Source: Paracoccus albicereus
Lineage (GTDB): Bacteria > Pseudomonadota > Alphaproteobacteria > Rhodobacterales > Rhodobacteraceae
Reading direction: 5' to 3'
DNA: 64,000 nucleotides
Assembly: GCF_024359525.1 (NCBI RefSeq)
Contig: NZ_JAKZEU010000001.1
Location: 558,001 to 622,000, forward strand
The position numbers were made by a program, and so were the translations under genes. The notes under the pieces are model-generated. The model was not told where the DNA came from and did no database searches. It was given only the letters and a program-made list of their open reading frames with translations. The stretch's first letter is position 1. Each line of letters begins with the position of its first letter. Positions 45,847 to 55,408 of this stretch are shown in pieces.

Positions 45847-47180
45847 CAGCCCTTCTCCGGGATCGCCCACAGCTCCAGCTTGAGCTCGGGCCAGTCACCG
45901 GCGAAATGCATCCCGATCGCGGGTGCGGTGGAAAACTCACGCCACAACGGCACGTTCTTTTCCAGCCGGAAATAGACGTTCGAGGACAGGACCCGGATCT
46001 GCCGCGGCGGGTTCGGCAGATGCTGCAGCGGGATGCCGGGCAGGTTGTTGTTGACGATCTCGTTCATGCGCGTGTTCGGCCCGACCTTGCACAGCTCTGG
46101 GAACTGGCTTTGCACCTGACCCAAGGGCTTGGCGCTTTCGACCTCGATCACGAAGCTCGCTTCGCGGAAGAGGTTTCGGTCGCTGACCTGAGCCAGGTAG
46201 GAATTCTGCCGCACCTGACGCAATGGCAGGCGGATCGCGCGACCGATGTCGCGGCTCAGCAGGCGCTGAATGTCCTGCACGACCGGGTTGAAGCTGCTGC
46301 GCGGATCGCCGTGGTCATAGGCGGGATATTTGGGCGCCAACCGCGACCCGTCGTCGAAGGTCGCAAGTTCGCAGGCCAGACCGACCAGCCTTTCGTAAAG
46401 CTGTTCAGGGTGGACGGCATTCATGCCATTCAGGTGACGCAGCACACCGATCTCGCGGTTGAGACACATCAGCATCAGGTAATCCGACGCCTGCATTCCG
46501 CCGCCGGCGGATGGATCGCTGGCATAGCGCGCCAGCGTTTCCAGCCGCGCCTCGATCCAGCCGATCACCCGAGTCAGCCAGCCCGCGACCTGCGGGTGTG
46601 CGGCCAGGACCAGTGCTGGCGGCGGCAGGGTGTCGTCCAGCGTCACCACGCCGTCGCGTACCTCGGCGATGCGGGCCAGGCGCAGGTTCTGGTAGCCGGC
46701 ACGCGGTGTCTTGCGGACAGTCAGTTCCAGTCGCGGAACCGCCAGTTCCAGCACCTGTTCCAATCGCGCGGAGGAAGCGCTGTCGCTGACCGTTTCGGCC
46801 ACCACGCCCCAACGCGTGGGCGCGGATGTGTCGTCCAGCGGGGCGAGATCGCGGGTGTTGGGCGCGGCGTCGGGAAGGCTGAGCCAGACGAAACTGCCAG
46901 CCGCGTCGTCCGGCACTTCGACTGCGGTCGGAAGCGGTCCAGAACCCGGTGCGTCGAAGGGCATGCCGTCGGGCATGATGCCCGCAATCCGACGCAGCCC
47001 GATCCGTCCTTGCTGAGCCATGTCGCGATCGATCTGCATCTCGATCACGCCCCAGGGATAGCGGGTGATGATACCGGTGCGGCCCCTGACGAGGTTTTCA
47101 ACCCAGCGGTCGGCCTGCTGCAGGTGATGGGGCTGCAGGAACAGCCCCTCCTTCCAGGCGACCTTGCTGAACCAGGACAT
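45846..47180 (-). CDS. tssK: Type VI secretion baseplate subunit TssK
   Basis: 444-residue baseplate component linking the baseplate to the TssLM membrane complex. The N-terminal WKEGLFLQPHHLQQADRW is the family hallmark, and YDHGDPRSSFNPVVQDIQ and NLFREASFVIEV lie in the middle and C-terminal domains. GAGGAG precedes ATG 47180; the frame extends 14 codons upstream without support. It is the first visible gene of the locus. The tail, sheath and remaining baseplate genes are not here, because an autotransporter gene lies immediately upstream. Confidence 0.93.
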   Translation of the reverse strand: MSWFSKVAWKEGLFLQPHHLQQADRWVENLVRGRTGIITRYPWGVIEMQIDRDMAQQGRIGLRRIAGIMPDGMPFDAPGSGPLPTAVEVPDDAAGSFVWLSLPDAAPNTRDLAPLDDTSAPTRWGVVAETVSDSASSARLEQVLELAVPRLELTVRKTPRAGYQNLRLARIAEVRDGVVTLDDTLPPPALVLAAHPQVAGWLTRVIGWIEARLETLARYASDPSAGGGMQASDYLMLMCLNREIGVLRHLNGMNAVHPEQLYERLVGLACELATFDDGSRLAPKYPAYDHGDPRSSFNPVVQDIQRLLSRDIGRAIRLPLRQVRQNSYLAQVSDRNLFREASFVIEVESAKPLGQVQSQFPELCKVGPNTRMNEIVNNNLPGIPLQHLPNPPRQIRVLSSNVYFRLEKNVPLWREFSTAPAIGMHFAGDWPELKLELWAIPEKG

Positions 47181-47240
47181 GCCGCTCCTCGCCGAAAACG
47201 TGCCGCGCGCTGCGCCCGACAACCGAAACGAAACTCCGCC

Positions 47241-47256
47241 ACCCGGCCCGCCGGGT
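47241..47256 (-). terminator. Possible terminator after the autotransporter gene
   Basis: ACCCGGC and GCCGGGT form a compact hairpin 21 bases after the autotransporter stop, followed on the minus strand by GGCGGAGTTTCGTTT. The very short loop and interrupted T-stretch make it a weak candidate. The remaining bases up to 47180 should contain the tssK promoter. Confidence 0.35.
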
Positions 47257-47276
47257 CAACCCTGCGCGACCCCGGC

Positions 47277-50200
47277 CTAGAACTGCAGCCGGACCTGGGC
47301 CGTGACGCCATAGCTGTCCAGCGTCTCGCCCGTCCGGCCGTCGACGCGCAATGAGGCATTGAACTGTCGCGGCCGCATCGCGGTGCCCGGTTCCAGCACG
47401 CGCAGATAGTTCACGCCAAGGCTGAGTTCGCCATAGACACCGAGGTTATCGGAACTCAGCTCGTCCACGCTTGCGACGCTGCCGTCGTCATCGAAGCGGG
47501 TGAAGGTCGATTCGGTGTCGTCCGAGAAGTCCTTGTAGGCCGTGCCGGTGGCGAAATAGTTCACCGCCGAGATCCCACCATCGAGGATGCGCGACTTCGA
47601 CAACGTCCCGCCCAAGAAGCCGACGCGGCTCTTGCTATCCTTGATCCTCAGGATGGAGCCGTCGTCGAACGTGATCGCGTCGGTCGAGGTGTCGGTGAAG
47701 GCGAAGCCGGCCGTCGGTACGAAGATCAGCCCTTCGCGCTGCGGGATGGGAATCGCGTAGGACAGCGAGCCCGAAAGCGTCGTGGCGCTGCTTTCGAATT
47801 CGGCATCCGACAAACGAAGCCCGTCGCTGCCGGTGATCTGGGGCGTATTGCTGATGGTGAAATCGGTGCGTTCACGGCGCAGTTGAAGGTCGGCATTCAA
47901 CGGGCCGCGGCTCGCAGTCAGATAGGCGCCACCGTAAACCTGCCGGAACTCGGCGTCGTTTACGCTGGCGACGATGTCGGTGGACTGTTCGGGGCTGTTG
48001 GGGTCCTGCAGGAAGATCGGTTGGTTGGTCGAACCGTCATTGACCCCACCGATCACGCCTGCGGCCATGTCCCACCCTCGGATGCGGCCCTGGAAGCAGG
48101 CCAGATCGCCGCCGAACTGGATGCCGCGATAGCGGGTCGAGATGCTGCTTTCGATCTGGAATTCACCGTTGCTGCTGCTGCCGGTCGCGTCGGCACGACC
48201 GGCCGTCGCGCGCGCCCAGGCCCCGGCCCCGCAGGCCTCCTCCTCCGGGATCGCGTAGCCTTGCACGAAGGGACTGGTCGGCCGGTTGATGACCGATCCG
48301 ATCAGGCTCTGCGTCAGCACGATATTGCCCGCGATGCTGCCAAGCGCCGGGTTCGCCAGCGCGGCCATGTAGACGTCATCGTCGATGCGCCGCAGGGCGT
48401 AGATCGTTTGTTCAGTCGCGGGCGGCAGATTCGTGCTGGTGACCGTGTAATCGTTTCCTGCGACGTCGCCGTCGGCATCGAGGATCAGGATTGACGAGCC
48501 GGTGATCTCGGCCGGTGCGCTGGCCAGGTCGAACTCGAACAGCAATTCGCCCGTCACAGCGCCCCCGCGCACCACGATCAGGTCAGAGCCACCGCGACCC
48601 CCGTTCGCTTCCAGATCGAGGTCCAGCTTATAGGCGCCGGTTCCCGAAAGGCCACCGTTGATGCGCAGCGTGTCGCTGTCGTCGCCATTCGTCAGGTCAA
48701 TGGTGCCGTCATTGCGCACATCGCCATCGATGACCCGATCGCCCGAAACGGACAGGATCCCGCCCGACGCATTGTTCAACCCGGTGAGCGTGGCGCTCGC
48801 TCCGAAACTCGTCGTCCCACGGTTAACCAATTGGGCCTGCATCATGCCCTGCAGATCAAGCTGCGCGCCGGCAGCGTTGATCACGCGCGCGGCGCTGAGC
48901 GTCCGACCTGCCTCCAACTGGTAGTCGCGCTGCAATTCCACATTGCCGCTGACCGCCAGATCATCCGTCAGGTCCAGGAGGCCTCCGGAAAAGGTCAGAT
49001 CGCCTTGGATCGTGCCTTCCAAGACGGCGGTACCCGTGCTGACGACGTCGCCCGCGATGAGGCCGCTGCCGACAAGAACACCAGCGTTGCGGATATCGGA
49101 ATCCATCCGGCCCAGCACTTCGATCCGCGAGCCCGCGCCATTCGTCGTGCCTCCGTCGACGATCATCCGATCGCCCGCGTTCACACGCAAAAGCGCGGGA
49201 TCGCCGGGTGCCGAGGGGCTTCCGATCGGTCCGGCAGGTTCGCTGCGGTTGGTGAGGCGGCCGGAAATTCGGGCATCGCCCGTGGTAAGAATCGTTCCAC
49301 CCTGGTTGTCCACATCGCCCGAGACGGCACCGCCCAATCGGACCCGGCCACGGTTGGACATGTCTCCGTCGATCGTTCCGCGCAGCGCGATGTCGCCCGC
49401 ATTGGCAACTTGACCGCGTAGCGTCGCGGCACCACCCACGGTCAGGTCGCTGCCGATCTGGTTGACCATGCCACCGCTTGCATTCAGCACGCGATCGACC
49501 GCGATCGTGCCGCCATTGCCGTTGGTGATCCGTCCGCGCGCATTACCGGACAGGGTCGCCAATCCCACATTGTCGAGACGTCCGATCAGCGTGCCGCGGC
49601 TGACCAGCGTGCCACCCGCGGCATTTTCGATCCCCCCCGTGGCGGTCAAAGTGCCGCGCGCACCGACGGCCACGCGGCCGGTATTGGCCAGCGAGCCCAC
49701 ACGCAGTGGACCAGTGACCGCCAGCGTTCCAGTCGCCGTGTTGGTGATGGTCTGAGACACGCTGCCGCCAAGCGTCGCGCTTCCGGCATTGACGACCCTG
49801 CCGACGATCGATCCGGTCGAGGTCAGACTGGCTCCGTTGTCGTTCCGGACGAGACCAGCCATCGCACCCGCATTGGTGATCCGCCCACCCGAAGCGTTGA
49901 CGATCACATCCGAAGCGATCGTGCCGCCCCGCGCAACAGTCGTTTCACCGCGGTTCTGAAGTCGCGCGAGGTCGGTGAGCCGGCCCGTTGCGCCGACATT
50001 CAAATCGCCGTCGTTCTCGATGATCGCATCGCCACCGCCGGTCACAGGGGCCGACACGATCAGCGTGCCGGTATCCGCGATCTCGAGATTTCGCTCGATC
50101 GTCTGGGGCTCATCGTAGATCAGCACACCCTCGACCAGAATGTCGGCGTCCAGCACGACTCCGGCGCCGACGCGCGAGGCGTCGGTGATGCTGACCGCAT

Positions 50201-53200
50201 CGGCGGTGATGGTCATCCGGTCGAAGCCGCCCGTGGTGATGTCGCCGCTGTTGGAGAAGACGCCGCCCACGATCAGCCGCGTATCGTTCACCGATTGCGT
50301 CAGCAGGTTCTGGTTCGAGAAGTCGCCGCCGACAACCATATCCGCCGCAAGCCGAACCGTTCCCAGGTTGACGACGTCGCCGATGATCTCGCCGTTGCCG
50401 ATCAGCGTCCCGCCCGCCGCGTTGTCCACATCGCCGCGGACCATGCCGTCTGTCGCCAAAGCGAGCGTACCGCTGTTGTCGACATCGGCTTGAAGCGTCC
50501 CCCGGACGGCCAGCGTTCCCGTCGTATTGTCGACGCCTCCGGCAACGGTAGCGGTCGCGCCGTCGGCAACGGTCGCGCTGCCTGCATTGACCATTCGCCC
50601 GTTCACACGCAGCCCGTCCGACAGAGTCGCCGTTCCACTCGCCTCATTCAGGACTGCTGCGCCGACATTGCCTGCCAGATCGGCGGTGCCGCGGTTCACG
50701 AGGTTTCGGGCGACCGTGCCGGTCGTCCCCAGGGTCAACCTGCCACTGTTGTCGATCCTGTTGGCGACGGTGCCGTCGATCCGCAAAGTCCCGTTGTTGT
50801 TCAACGGCACCGAGGTTGTGGGATCGCCGATCGTGACCACCGCCCCCCGGGCGACGGTCAAGTCATTGGCATTGGTCAGCGTGGTGGCCTGCACATCGCC
50901 CGCCAGTGTAATCGTCCCTTGGTTGCGCAGGGCGCCCGCCACATTGGTATTGTTCAGGGTCGCGGTGCCTTGGTTCACAAAGCCGGACGAGATCGCGCCG
51001 GTGAGATCAAGTGTCCCGGAATTCGACAGCGCGGCGACGGTGCCACGAATTGTCGCGTTGCCGCGATTGGCCAGCGTTCCGGTCAGGTCGCCGATCAGGT
51101 TCAGCGTCCCATCGTTCTCGACGGCGCCGTCGATCCGCGCCCTCTGGTTGCCGGCGCCGATTGTCGCGTTGCCGGTATTGGTCAGCCCGTTGTTCAAGCG
51201 AATGGTCGTGCCCGACCGCGGCGCACCGACCATGTTGACGGTTCCCCCGTTGCGCAGCGCGCCGTTCAGGGTAGCGCCGTCCAGCAGCAGGGTCCCCGCC
51301 GACGTCATCTCGATCGCCCCGGTCACCGTGCCAGCCAGAGTTGTCGTTCCACCAAGGCCCAGGACTAGATTCGCGTTGATGCTGCCGCTTTGTCCTAATG
51401 TGATCGCGCCGCCATCGTTGCGAATCCGTCCCGGTGTCTGCAGGTTGCCTTCGATTGCCAGAGTACCGCCGCTGGCCACGTCGATCGCGGCAAGGGTCCC
51501 ACCTTGGACTGAGACGTCGCCGGTGACGGTCGTCCGGCCCCCATCGATGTCCAGCCCATCGGTCAGCGCGATCGCCCTGCCCGTGCCGTTCAACTGCAAA
51601 GTCGCGTTCGAGCGAATGTTGCCGCCGACATCTGCGGTGACGGAAATTGTACCTGTTGTCCCGATCACGACCGCTGTCGTTGCGGTATCGATATTCAGCC
51701 GTGCTTGGTTCTCGATGGTCGAAACGTTAATATTTCCAAGCGCCGACAGGTTGGTGTCGGCTGTGCGAGCGTTGATCAGCCTGCCGGCAACGTCGAGATT
51801 GCTTGCGGTGTTGATGCCGCTGGTGCCGAACATCTCGAGATTTCCCGACACAGCTCCAGTTCCAAACGCGACGCCGTTGCCCGCCAAGCGCAGGGTGCCG
51901 TCAATTGCACTGCCAGACCCGAACGTCACGCTGTTGGTGCTTCGCACGACACCGGCCGTCAGCGTCGCGCCGTCGGCCAACCTCAGAGCGCCGCTCTCGC
52001 CATTGACGTCGAACCCACCACCCCCGCCCGATACGGTCAGGTCGTCTGCGACGACGGTCTCGCCCTGCGTGATGGTCAAGGACCCGTTCACGCGATTAGA
52101 AAGAGTCGCGTTCGATCTCAGCGTTACGGCGCCGGTCAGAGTGCCGGCGCTGGTGAAGCTTCCGGCGCCGACGCGATGTTCGATCGTGCTTGCAGCCAAG
52201 GTTCCGCCGGCCCCGATCGTCACATTCCCGTCATTTGTGAACGCACCGAGATCAGTCAGCCCAGCCGAGACATCGAGCGAACCGGAATTGTCCAGATCAT
52301 TGCCGTTGCCAGCGACGGCGCTGCCGACGGTCAGGTCACCCGACGCGACGTTGACCAGATCGCCCGCCATCATCGGGACATGGGCGCCCAGATCAAAGTC
52401 GGCCCCATTGACGATGTCGCCTTCCAGATAGGTCTGACCCAGCAGCGTGCTGCCGTCGCGCAGCAAGATGCTGCCGGCGCGGAGCGTCAATGTGTTGCCG
52501 GCGCCGACACCCTCAAGGACACCACCGTTCTCGTTGACGAAGCCACCGGTAACGGTCAGGACCCGGTTGCCGCCGACCGCGCGGATAGTGCCGCTGTTGA
52601 AGACGTTGTTGACCGCGGCACTGGTGCCGGCTGTGTTGCCGATCGCCGTGTTGCCGCGGAGGCTCAGCGTTCCGCTGCCGCCGATCGTGGCGCGTTCGAT
52701 ACCGGAGGACTGGCCGCGCAAGCCAAGCTCTCCTTCCACGTCCAGTGCGAAGCGACCAGACAATGCAGGTGCCAGATCCAAGGAGGCGCCCGACTGAACA
52801 TCGATAAGGCGCAGGCTCGATCCCTCGCTCGACAGTGTCGAGCCGCTGGTGTTGGTGATCACGAAGCTGCCGTTCGTGACCGTGATGCTCGAGACGTTGA
52901 TGTTCTCGCCGAGATTCAGGGAAATCGGGCCAGCGGGTGTTCCGTCGAAGCCGAAGACGGCATCGTCGCCATCCTCGAAGGATTTGTTTCCACCCAATAG
53001 ACCCTTGTCCAGCCAGGCCTGATTGCCGGGATTGGTGTTCCAGGTCCCGTTGCTTTGGGGCTGGGCAGCCGAATTTCCAGGATCGTTGAAATCGTAATAC
53101 AGCGTCTCGGCGGATGCGGGATCGTTCAGCGATAGCGTGCATAGGGCCACGCCGACCAGCGCCGTGCTGCGCAACAGATATCCGAAGCCGCAGCGCTTAT

Positions 53201-53216
53201 CCGTCACCCGAACCAT
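47277..53216 (-). CDS. Giant type V autotransporter with degenerate beta-helix repeats
   Basis: 1979-residue outer-membrane autotransporter. GGAGG six bases before ATG 53216 sets the start, and an extended signal peptide ends near NDPASA|E at about residue 36. The passenger (about 40-1690) is built from short, degenerate repeats of the type N-x-G-T-x-x-[LI]-x-G-x-[LV], rich in Asn, Gly, Thr and Val and almost free of Cys, as in a beta-helix. The last 290 or so residues form the translocator barrel: GAGAWARATAGRADATG, alternating beta strands and a terminal LQF with the required aromatic residue. No protease triad or clear adhesin domain was recognised, so function is probably adhesion or aggregation. 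It lies between tssK and the divergent imuA. Confidence 0.9.
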   Translation of the reverse strand: MVRVTDKRCGFGYLLRSTALVGVALCTLSLNDPASAETLYYDFNDPGNSAAQPQSNGTWNTNPGNQAWLDKGLLGGNKSFEDGDDAVFGFDGTPAGPISLNLGENINVSSITVTNGSFVITNTSGSTLSSEGSSLRLIDVQSGASLDLAPALSGRFALDVEGELGLRGQSSGIERATIGGSGTLSLRGNTAIGNTAGTSAAVNNVFNSGTIRAVGGNRVLTVTGGFVNENGGVLEGVGAGNTLTLRAGSILLRDGSTLLGQTYLEGDIVNGADFDLGAHVPMMAGDLVNVASGDLTVGSAVAGNGNDLDNSGSLDVSAGLTDLGAFTNDGNVTIGAGGTLAASTIEHRVGAGSFTSAGTLTGAVTLRSNATLSNRVNGSLTITQGETVVADDLTVSGGGGGFDVNGESGALRLADGATLTAGVVRSTNSVTFGSGSAIDGTLRLAGNGVAFGTGAVSGNLEMFGTSGINTASNLDVAGRLINARTADTNLSALGNINVSTIENQARLNIDTATTAVVIGTTGTISVTADVGGNIRSNATLQLNGTGRAIALTDGLDIDGGRTTVTGDVSVQGGTLAAIDVASGGTLAIEGNLQTPGRIRNDGGAITLGQSGSINANLVLGLGGTTTLAGTVTGAIEMTSAGTLLLDGATLNGALRNGGTVNMVGAPRSGTTIRLNNGLTNTGNATIGAGNQRARIDGAVENDGTLNLIGDLTGTLANRGNATIRGTVAALSNSGTLDLTGAISSGFVNQGTATLNNTNVAGALRNQGTITLAGDVQATTLTNANDLTVARGAVVTIGDPTTSVPLNNNGTLRIDGTVANRIDNSGRLTLGTTGTVARNLVNRGTADLAGNVGAAVLNEASGTATLSDGLRVNGRMVNAGSATVADGATATVAGGVDNTTGTLAVRGTLQADVDNSGTLALATDGMVRGDVDNAAGGTLIGNGEIIGDVVNLGTVRLAADMVVGGDFSNQNLLTQSVNDTRLIVGGVFSNSGDITTGGFDRMTITADAVSITDASRVGAGVVLDADILVEGVLIYDEPQTIERNLEIADTGTLIVSAPVTGGGDAIIENDGDLNVGATGRLTDLARLQNRGETTVARGGTIASDVIVNASGGRITNAGAMAGLVRNDNGASLTSTGSIVGRVVNAGSATLGGSVSQTITNTATGTLAVTGPLRVGSLANTGRVAVGARGTLTATGGIENAAGGTLVSRGTLIGRLDNVGLATLSGNARGRITNGNGGTIAVDRVLNASGGMVNQIGSDLTVGGAATLRGQVANAGDIALRGTIDGDMSNRGRVRLGGAVSGDVDNQGGTILTTGDARISGRLTNRSEPAGPIGSPSAPGDPALLRVNAGDRMIVDGGTTNGAGSRIEVLGRMDSDIRNAGVLVGSGLIAGDVVSTGTAVLEGTIQGDLTFSGGLLDLTDDLAVSGNVELQRDYQLEAGRTLSAARVINAAGAQLDLQGMMQAQLVNRGTTSFGASATLTGLNNASGGILSVSGDRVIDGDVRNDGTIDLTNGDDSDTLRINGGLSGTGAYKLDLDLEANGGRGGSDLIVVRGGAVTGELLFEFDLASAPAEITGSSILILDADGDVAGNDYTVTSTNLPPATEQTIYALRRIDDDVYMAALANPALGSIAGNIVLTQSLIGSVINRPTSPFVQGYAIPEEEACGAGAWARATAGRADATGSSSNGEFQIESSISTRYRGIQFGGDLACFQGRIRGWDMAAGVIGGVNDGSTNQPIFLQDPNSPEQSTDIVASVNDAEFRQVYGGAYLTASRGPLNADLQLRRERTDFTISNTPQITGSDGLRLSDAEFESSATTLSGSLSYAIPIPQREGLIFVPTAGFAFTDTSTDAITFDDGSILRIKDSKSRVGFLGGTLSKSRILDGGISAVNYFATGTAYKDFSDDTESTFTRFDDDGSVASVDELSSDNLGVYGELSLGVNYLRVLEPGTAMRPRQFNASLRVDGRTGETLDSYGVTAQVRLQF

Positions 53217-53406
53217 ATCCATCCTCCGGTGCGCGCGCACACGGGCAGACCGGTGCGAGTCTGTCGATTTGTGGGCACATGCGCGTTCGATTGCAAACCA
53301 CAATCGCCGTTCGAGATGGCTTGAGACGCGAGCTGTGGCGGACCGTGGACAGGATGCAACGCATTGGGCATTTGCGGCCGGCGGGACGCTTGTCTAACCT
53401 TGGCGG
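53217..53406. promoter_or_regulatory. Divergent region between autotransporter and imuA genes
   Basis: 190 bases with no gene. Both promoters should lie here. The alphaproteobacterial LexA box (GTTC-N7-GTTC), expected before imuA, is not present in perfect form; GTTC-N7-CTTG at 53309-53323 is the nearest match and is weak. Confidence 0.4.
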
Positions 53407-53988
53407 ATGGCCAAACCGACGATTTATCAGATCACCGCATTTCCGCTGCGCCCCGGACGCGTTCACGAGGTGGGCGGCCCGGCGGCGGCGGCCTTTGCGG
53501 CGGTGTGCATAGGCCAAGGCAAGGATGCTGCCGCGTCGCTTTGGGTGCGCGAAGGATGGCTGCCCGACATGGCGAATCCTGCCGCACTTCAATCCTACTT
53601 CGATGTTTCGACCATGGTGATGGCGCAGACCGGCGGACAGATCGATACGCTGGCTGTCGCCGAGGAGGCGCTTCGAGACGGTGCTGTGGGGCACGTGATC
53701 GTAGAGCTGACGGCGCCGTTGTCCCTGCGCGAGGGAAGGCGGCTTCAGCTTGCCGCGCAGGCCGGCCAATCGACCGGTTTGTGCCTGATTCCTGAAGGAA
53801 TGGGCAGCAATGCGGCCGAGACGCGCTGGCATTGCACACAGGTGCCGGACCCCGACAGCCCGCCCGAAGACTCGACTCTGCAATGCTGGAGGATTACCAA
53901 GAACAAATCAGGAACATTGGGTGCCTGGCATGTTCGATGGGATCAATCGGCGCGTCGTCTCGTTGTGGTTTCCGCGTCTGGCGAGTGA
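53407..53988 (+). CDS. imuA: ImuA mutagenesis-cassette protein
   Basis: 193-residue RecA/SulA-like accessory protein of the imuA-imuB-dnaE2 cassette. It aligns by eye with alphaproteobacterial ImuA: the REGWLPDMANPAALQSYF segment, the VIVELTAPLSLREGRRLQLAAQ strand-helix (in two parts) and CTQVPDPDSPPEDSTLQCW near the end, with WHVRWD closing the fold. The N-terminal nucleotide-binding motif of RecA is not preserved. It is thought to bring ImuB and DnaE2 to damaged DNA. Its 3' end overlaps imuB by 59 bases. Confidence 0.85.
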   Translation: MAKPTIYQITAFPLRPGRVHEVGGPAAAAFAAVCIGQGKDAAASLWVREGWLPDMANPAALQSYFDVSTMVMAQTGGQIDTLAVAEEALRDGAVGHVIVELTAPLSLREGRRLQLAAQAGQSTGLCLIPEGMGSNAAETRWHCTQVPDPDSPPEDSTLQCWRITKNKSGTLGAWHVRWDQSARRLVVVSASGE

Positions 53989-55408
53989 CCGGGCGCTGCG
54001 TGCGCGTCCGGTGGCGGGACCCTTTGCGCTGACGCTGAAGGAAAACAATGCCAATCGCATCTATTGTCTGAACGCCGCGGCCGAACGTGAGGGTTTGCAC
54101 CGCGGCATGTCTTTCTCTGATGCGCGTGCCTTCTGTATCGATCTGCAAAGCCGTCCTGCCGATCCGTTGGGCGACGCTCGATTTCTGGCTGCGCTGCGCC
54201 GGTGGGCGACCCGCTACTGTCCTTGGGTCGGGTATGAAGGCGGTGACGGTCTGGTCATGGACATCACTGGCTCGGCCCATCTGCAAGGGGGCGAGCGTGG
54301 GCTGCTGACCGACCTTCGTCAGCATCTGGGTCGCGCGGGACTCAGCGTGCGGATCGGGCTGGGTGACACTCGCGGCGCAGCCTGGGCCTTTGCCCGTCAC
54401 GGCGAGGGCGTGGCAGCCCCGGGTGAAGGTGCCGAGATGCTGTCCGAGATGCCGGTGGCTGGATTGCGATTGCCACCCGACCATATCGAGGCGCTGCAAC
54501 GGCTTGGCCTGCGCACGATCGGCCAGCTTGCCGCCTCGCCCCGGGCACCACTTGCGCGCCGCTTCGGGCCGGGTCTGCTGATGCGCCTGGACCAGGCGCT
54601 TGGCCGGCAGCCCGAAGAGATCTCGCCCGAACCGGATCCACCCCATTACGGCGTCAGGATGAGCCTGCCAGAACCGATCGGGCTGGAGGCCGACGTGATG
54701 GCCGGGACCGGGCGGCTGCTGGACCGTCTGTGCGCGAAGTTGAAGGATCGTGGTACCGGTGCGCGGACCCTGTGCCTGACCCTGCGTCGTGTGGACGGGG
54801 ATTCACAGCACGTGGAACTTCGCCTCGCCCGGCCCCTGCGCGACGCGGCCCGCATTCTGCCCCTGTTCGAGCGGGGCATCGGCGACGTCGATGCAGGGTT
54901 CGGCATCGATCAGATGCGGCTGGAAGCGGTTCAGGTCGAAAAGCTGCCGGATGAGCAGATCGGCCATTCGGGGGCAGGCGGTCAGGGCCGGCTGGACGAC
55001 CTGATCACCCGGATCGGCACCCGTATCGGCCTCGACAACGTGGTGCGATACCTGCCCGCCGACAGCCACATCCCCGAACGCAGCTTCATCGTCGCGCCCG
55101 CCGCCTGGTCGAAACCCGAAGGAACGTGGACGGTACCACGCCCCCGCCCGCTGATCCTGTTTCCACCCGAACCGATCACCGCGACCGGCGCGCAGCCGCC
55201 GCAGAGCTTCCGGTGGCGGCGGATGCGGCTGACCATTCTGCGCGTCAGCGGACCGGAACGGATCGCCCCGGAATGGTGGTTCGACGATCCGAACTGGCGC
55301 AGCGGGATGCGAGACTATTGGCGGGTCGAAACCCGGCAGGGTCGGCGGCTGTGGTTGTTTTACACGCCGCAGAATCCCGGCTGGTTCGTTCAGGGGGAGT
55401 TCGCGTGA
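53930..55408 (+). CDS. imuB: ImuB, catalytically inactive Y-family polymerase
   Basis: 492-residue Y-family-like protein that links the replication clamp, ImuA and DnaE2 in translesion synthesis. RVVSLWFPRLASDRALR occupies the place where active Y polymerases have a D-x-D-x-F-F motif, and GGDGLVMDITG replaces the second acidic cluster, so both catalytic carboxylate sites are lost, as is usual for ImuB. LRTIGQLAASPRAPLARRFG is the helix-hairpin-helix region, followed by a little-finger domain and a C-terminal extension. ATG 53930 inside the imuA 3' end gives the usual N-terminus. Its stop overlaps the dnaE2 start. Confidence 0.9.
   Translation: MFDGINRRVVSLWFPRLASDRALRARPVAGPFALTLKENNANRIYCLNAAAEREGLHRGMSFSDARAFCIDLQSRPADPLGDARFLAALRRWATRYCPWVGYEGGDGLVMDITGSAHLQGGERGLLTDLRQHLGRAGLSVRIGLGDTRGAAWAFARHGEGVAAPGEGAEMLSEMPVAGLRLPPDHIEALQRLGLRTIGQLAASPRAPLARRFGPGLLMRLDQALGRQPEEISPEPDPPHYGVRMSLPEPIGLEADVMAGTGRLLDRLCAKLKDRGTGARTLCLTLRRVDGDSQHVELRLARPLRDAARILPLFERGIGDVDAGFGIDQMRLEAVQVEKLPDEQIGHSGAGGQGRLDDLITRIGTRIGLDNVVRYLPADSHIPERSFIVAPAAWSKPEGTWTVPRPRPLILFPPEPITATGAQPPQSFRWRRMRLTILRVSGPERIAPEWWFDDPNWRSGMRDYWRVETRQGRRLWLFYTPQNPGWFVQGEFA

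Noticed and set aside
37169..47180. Complete type VI secretion cluster
   Set aside because: No sheath, tube, ClpV, VgrG or Hcp genes are present on either side within the window.
49000..52500. Repeat array or CRISPR-like structure
   Set aside because: The repetition is in the protein (short N/G/T motifs); the DNA units are not identical and there is no direct repeat-spacer pattern.
53309..53323. LexA box before imuA
   Set aside because: GTTC-N7-CTTG fails the GTTC-N7-GTTC rule in its second half; too weak to annotate as a site.
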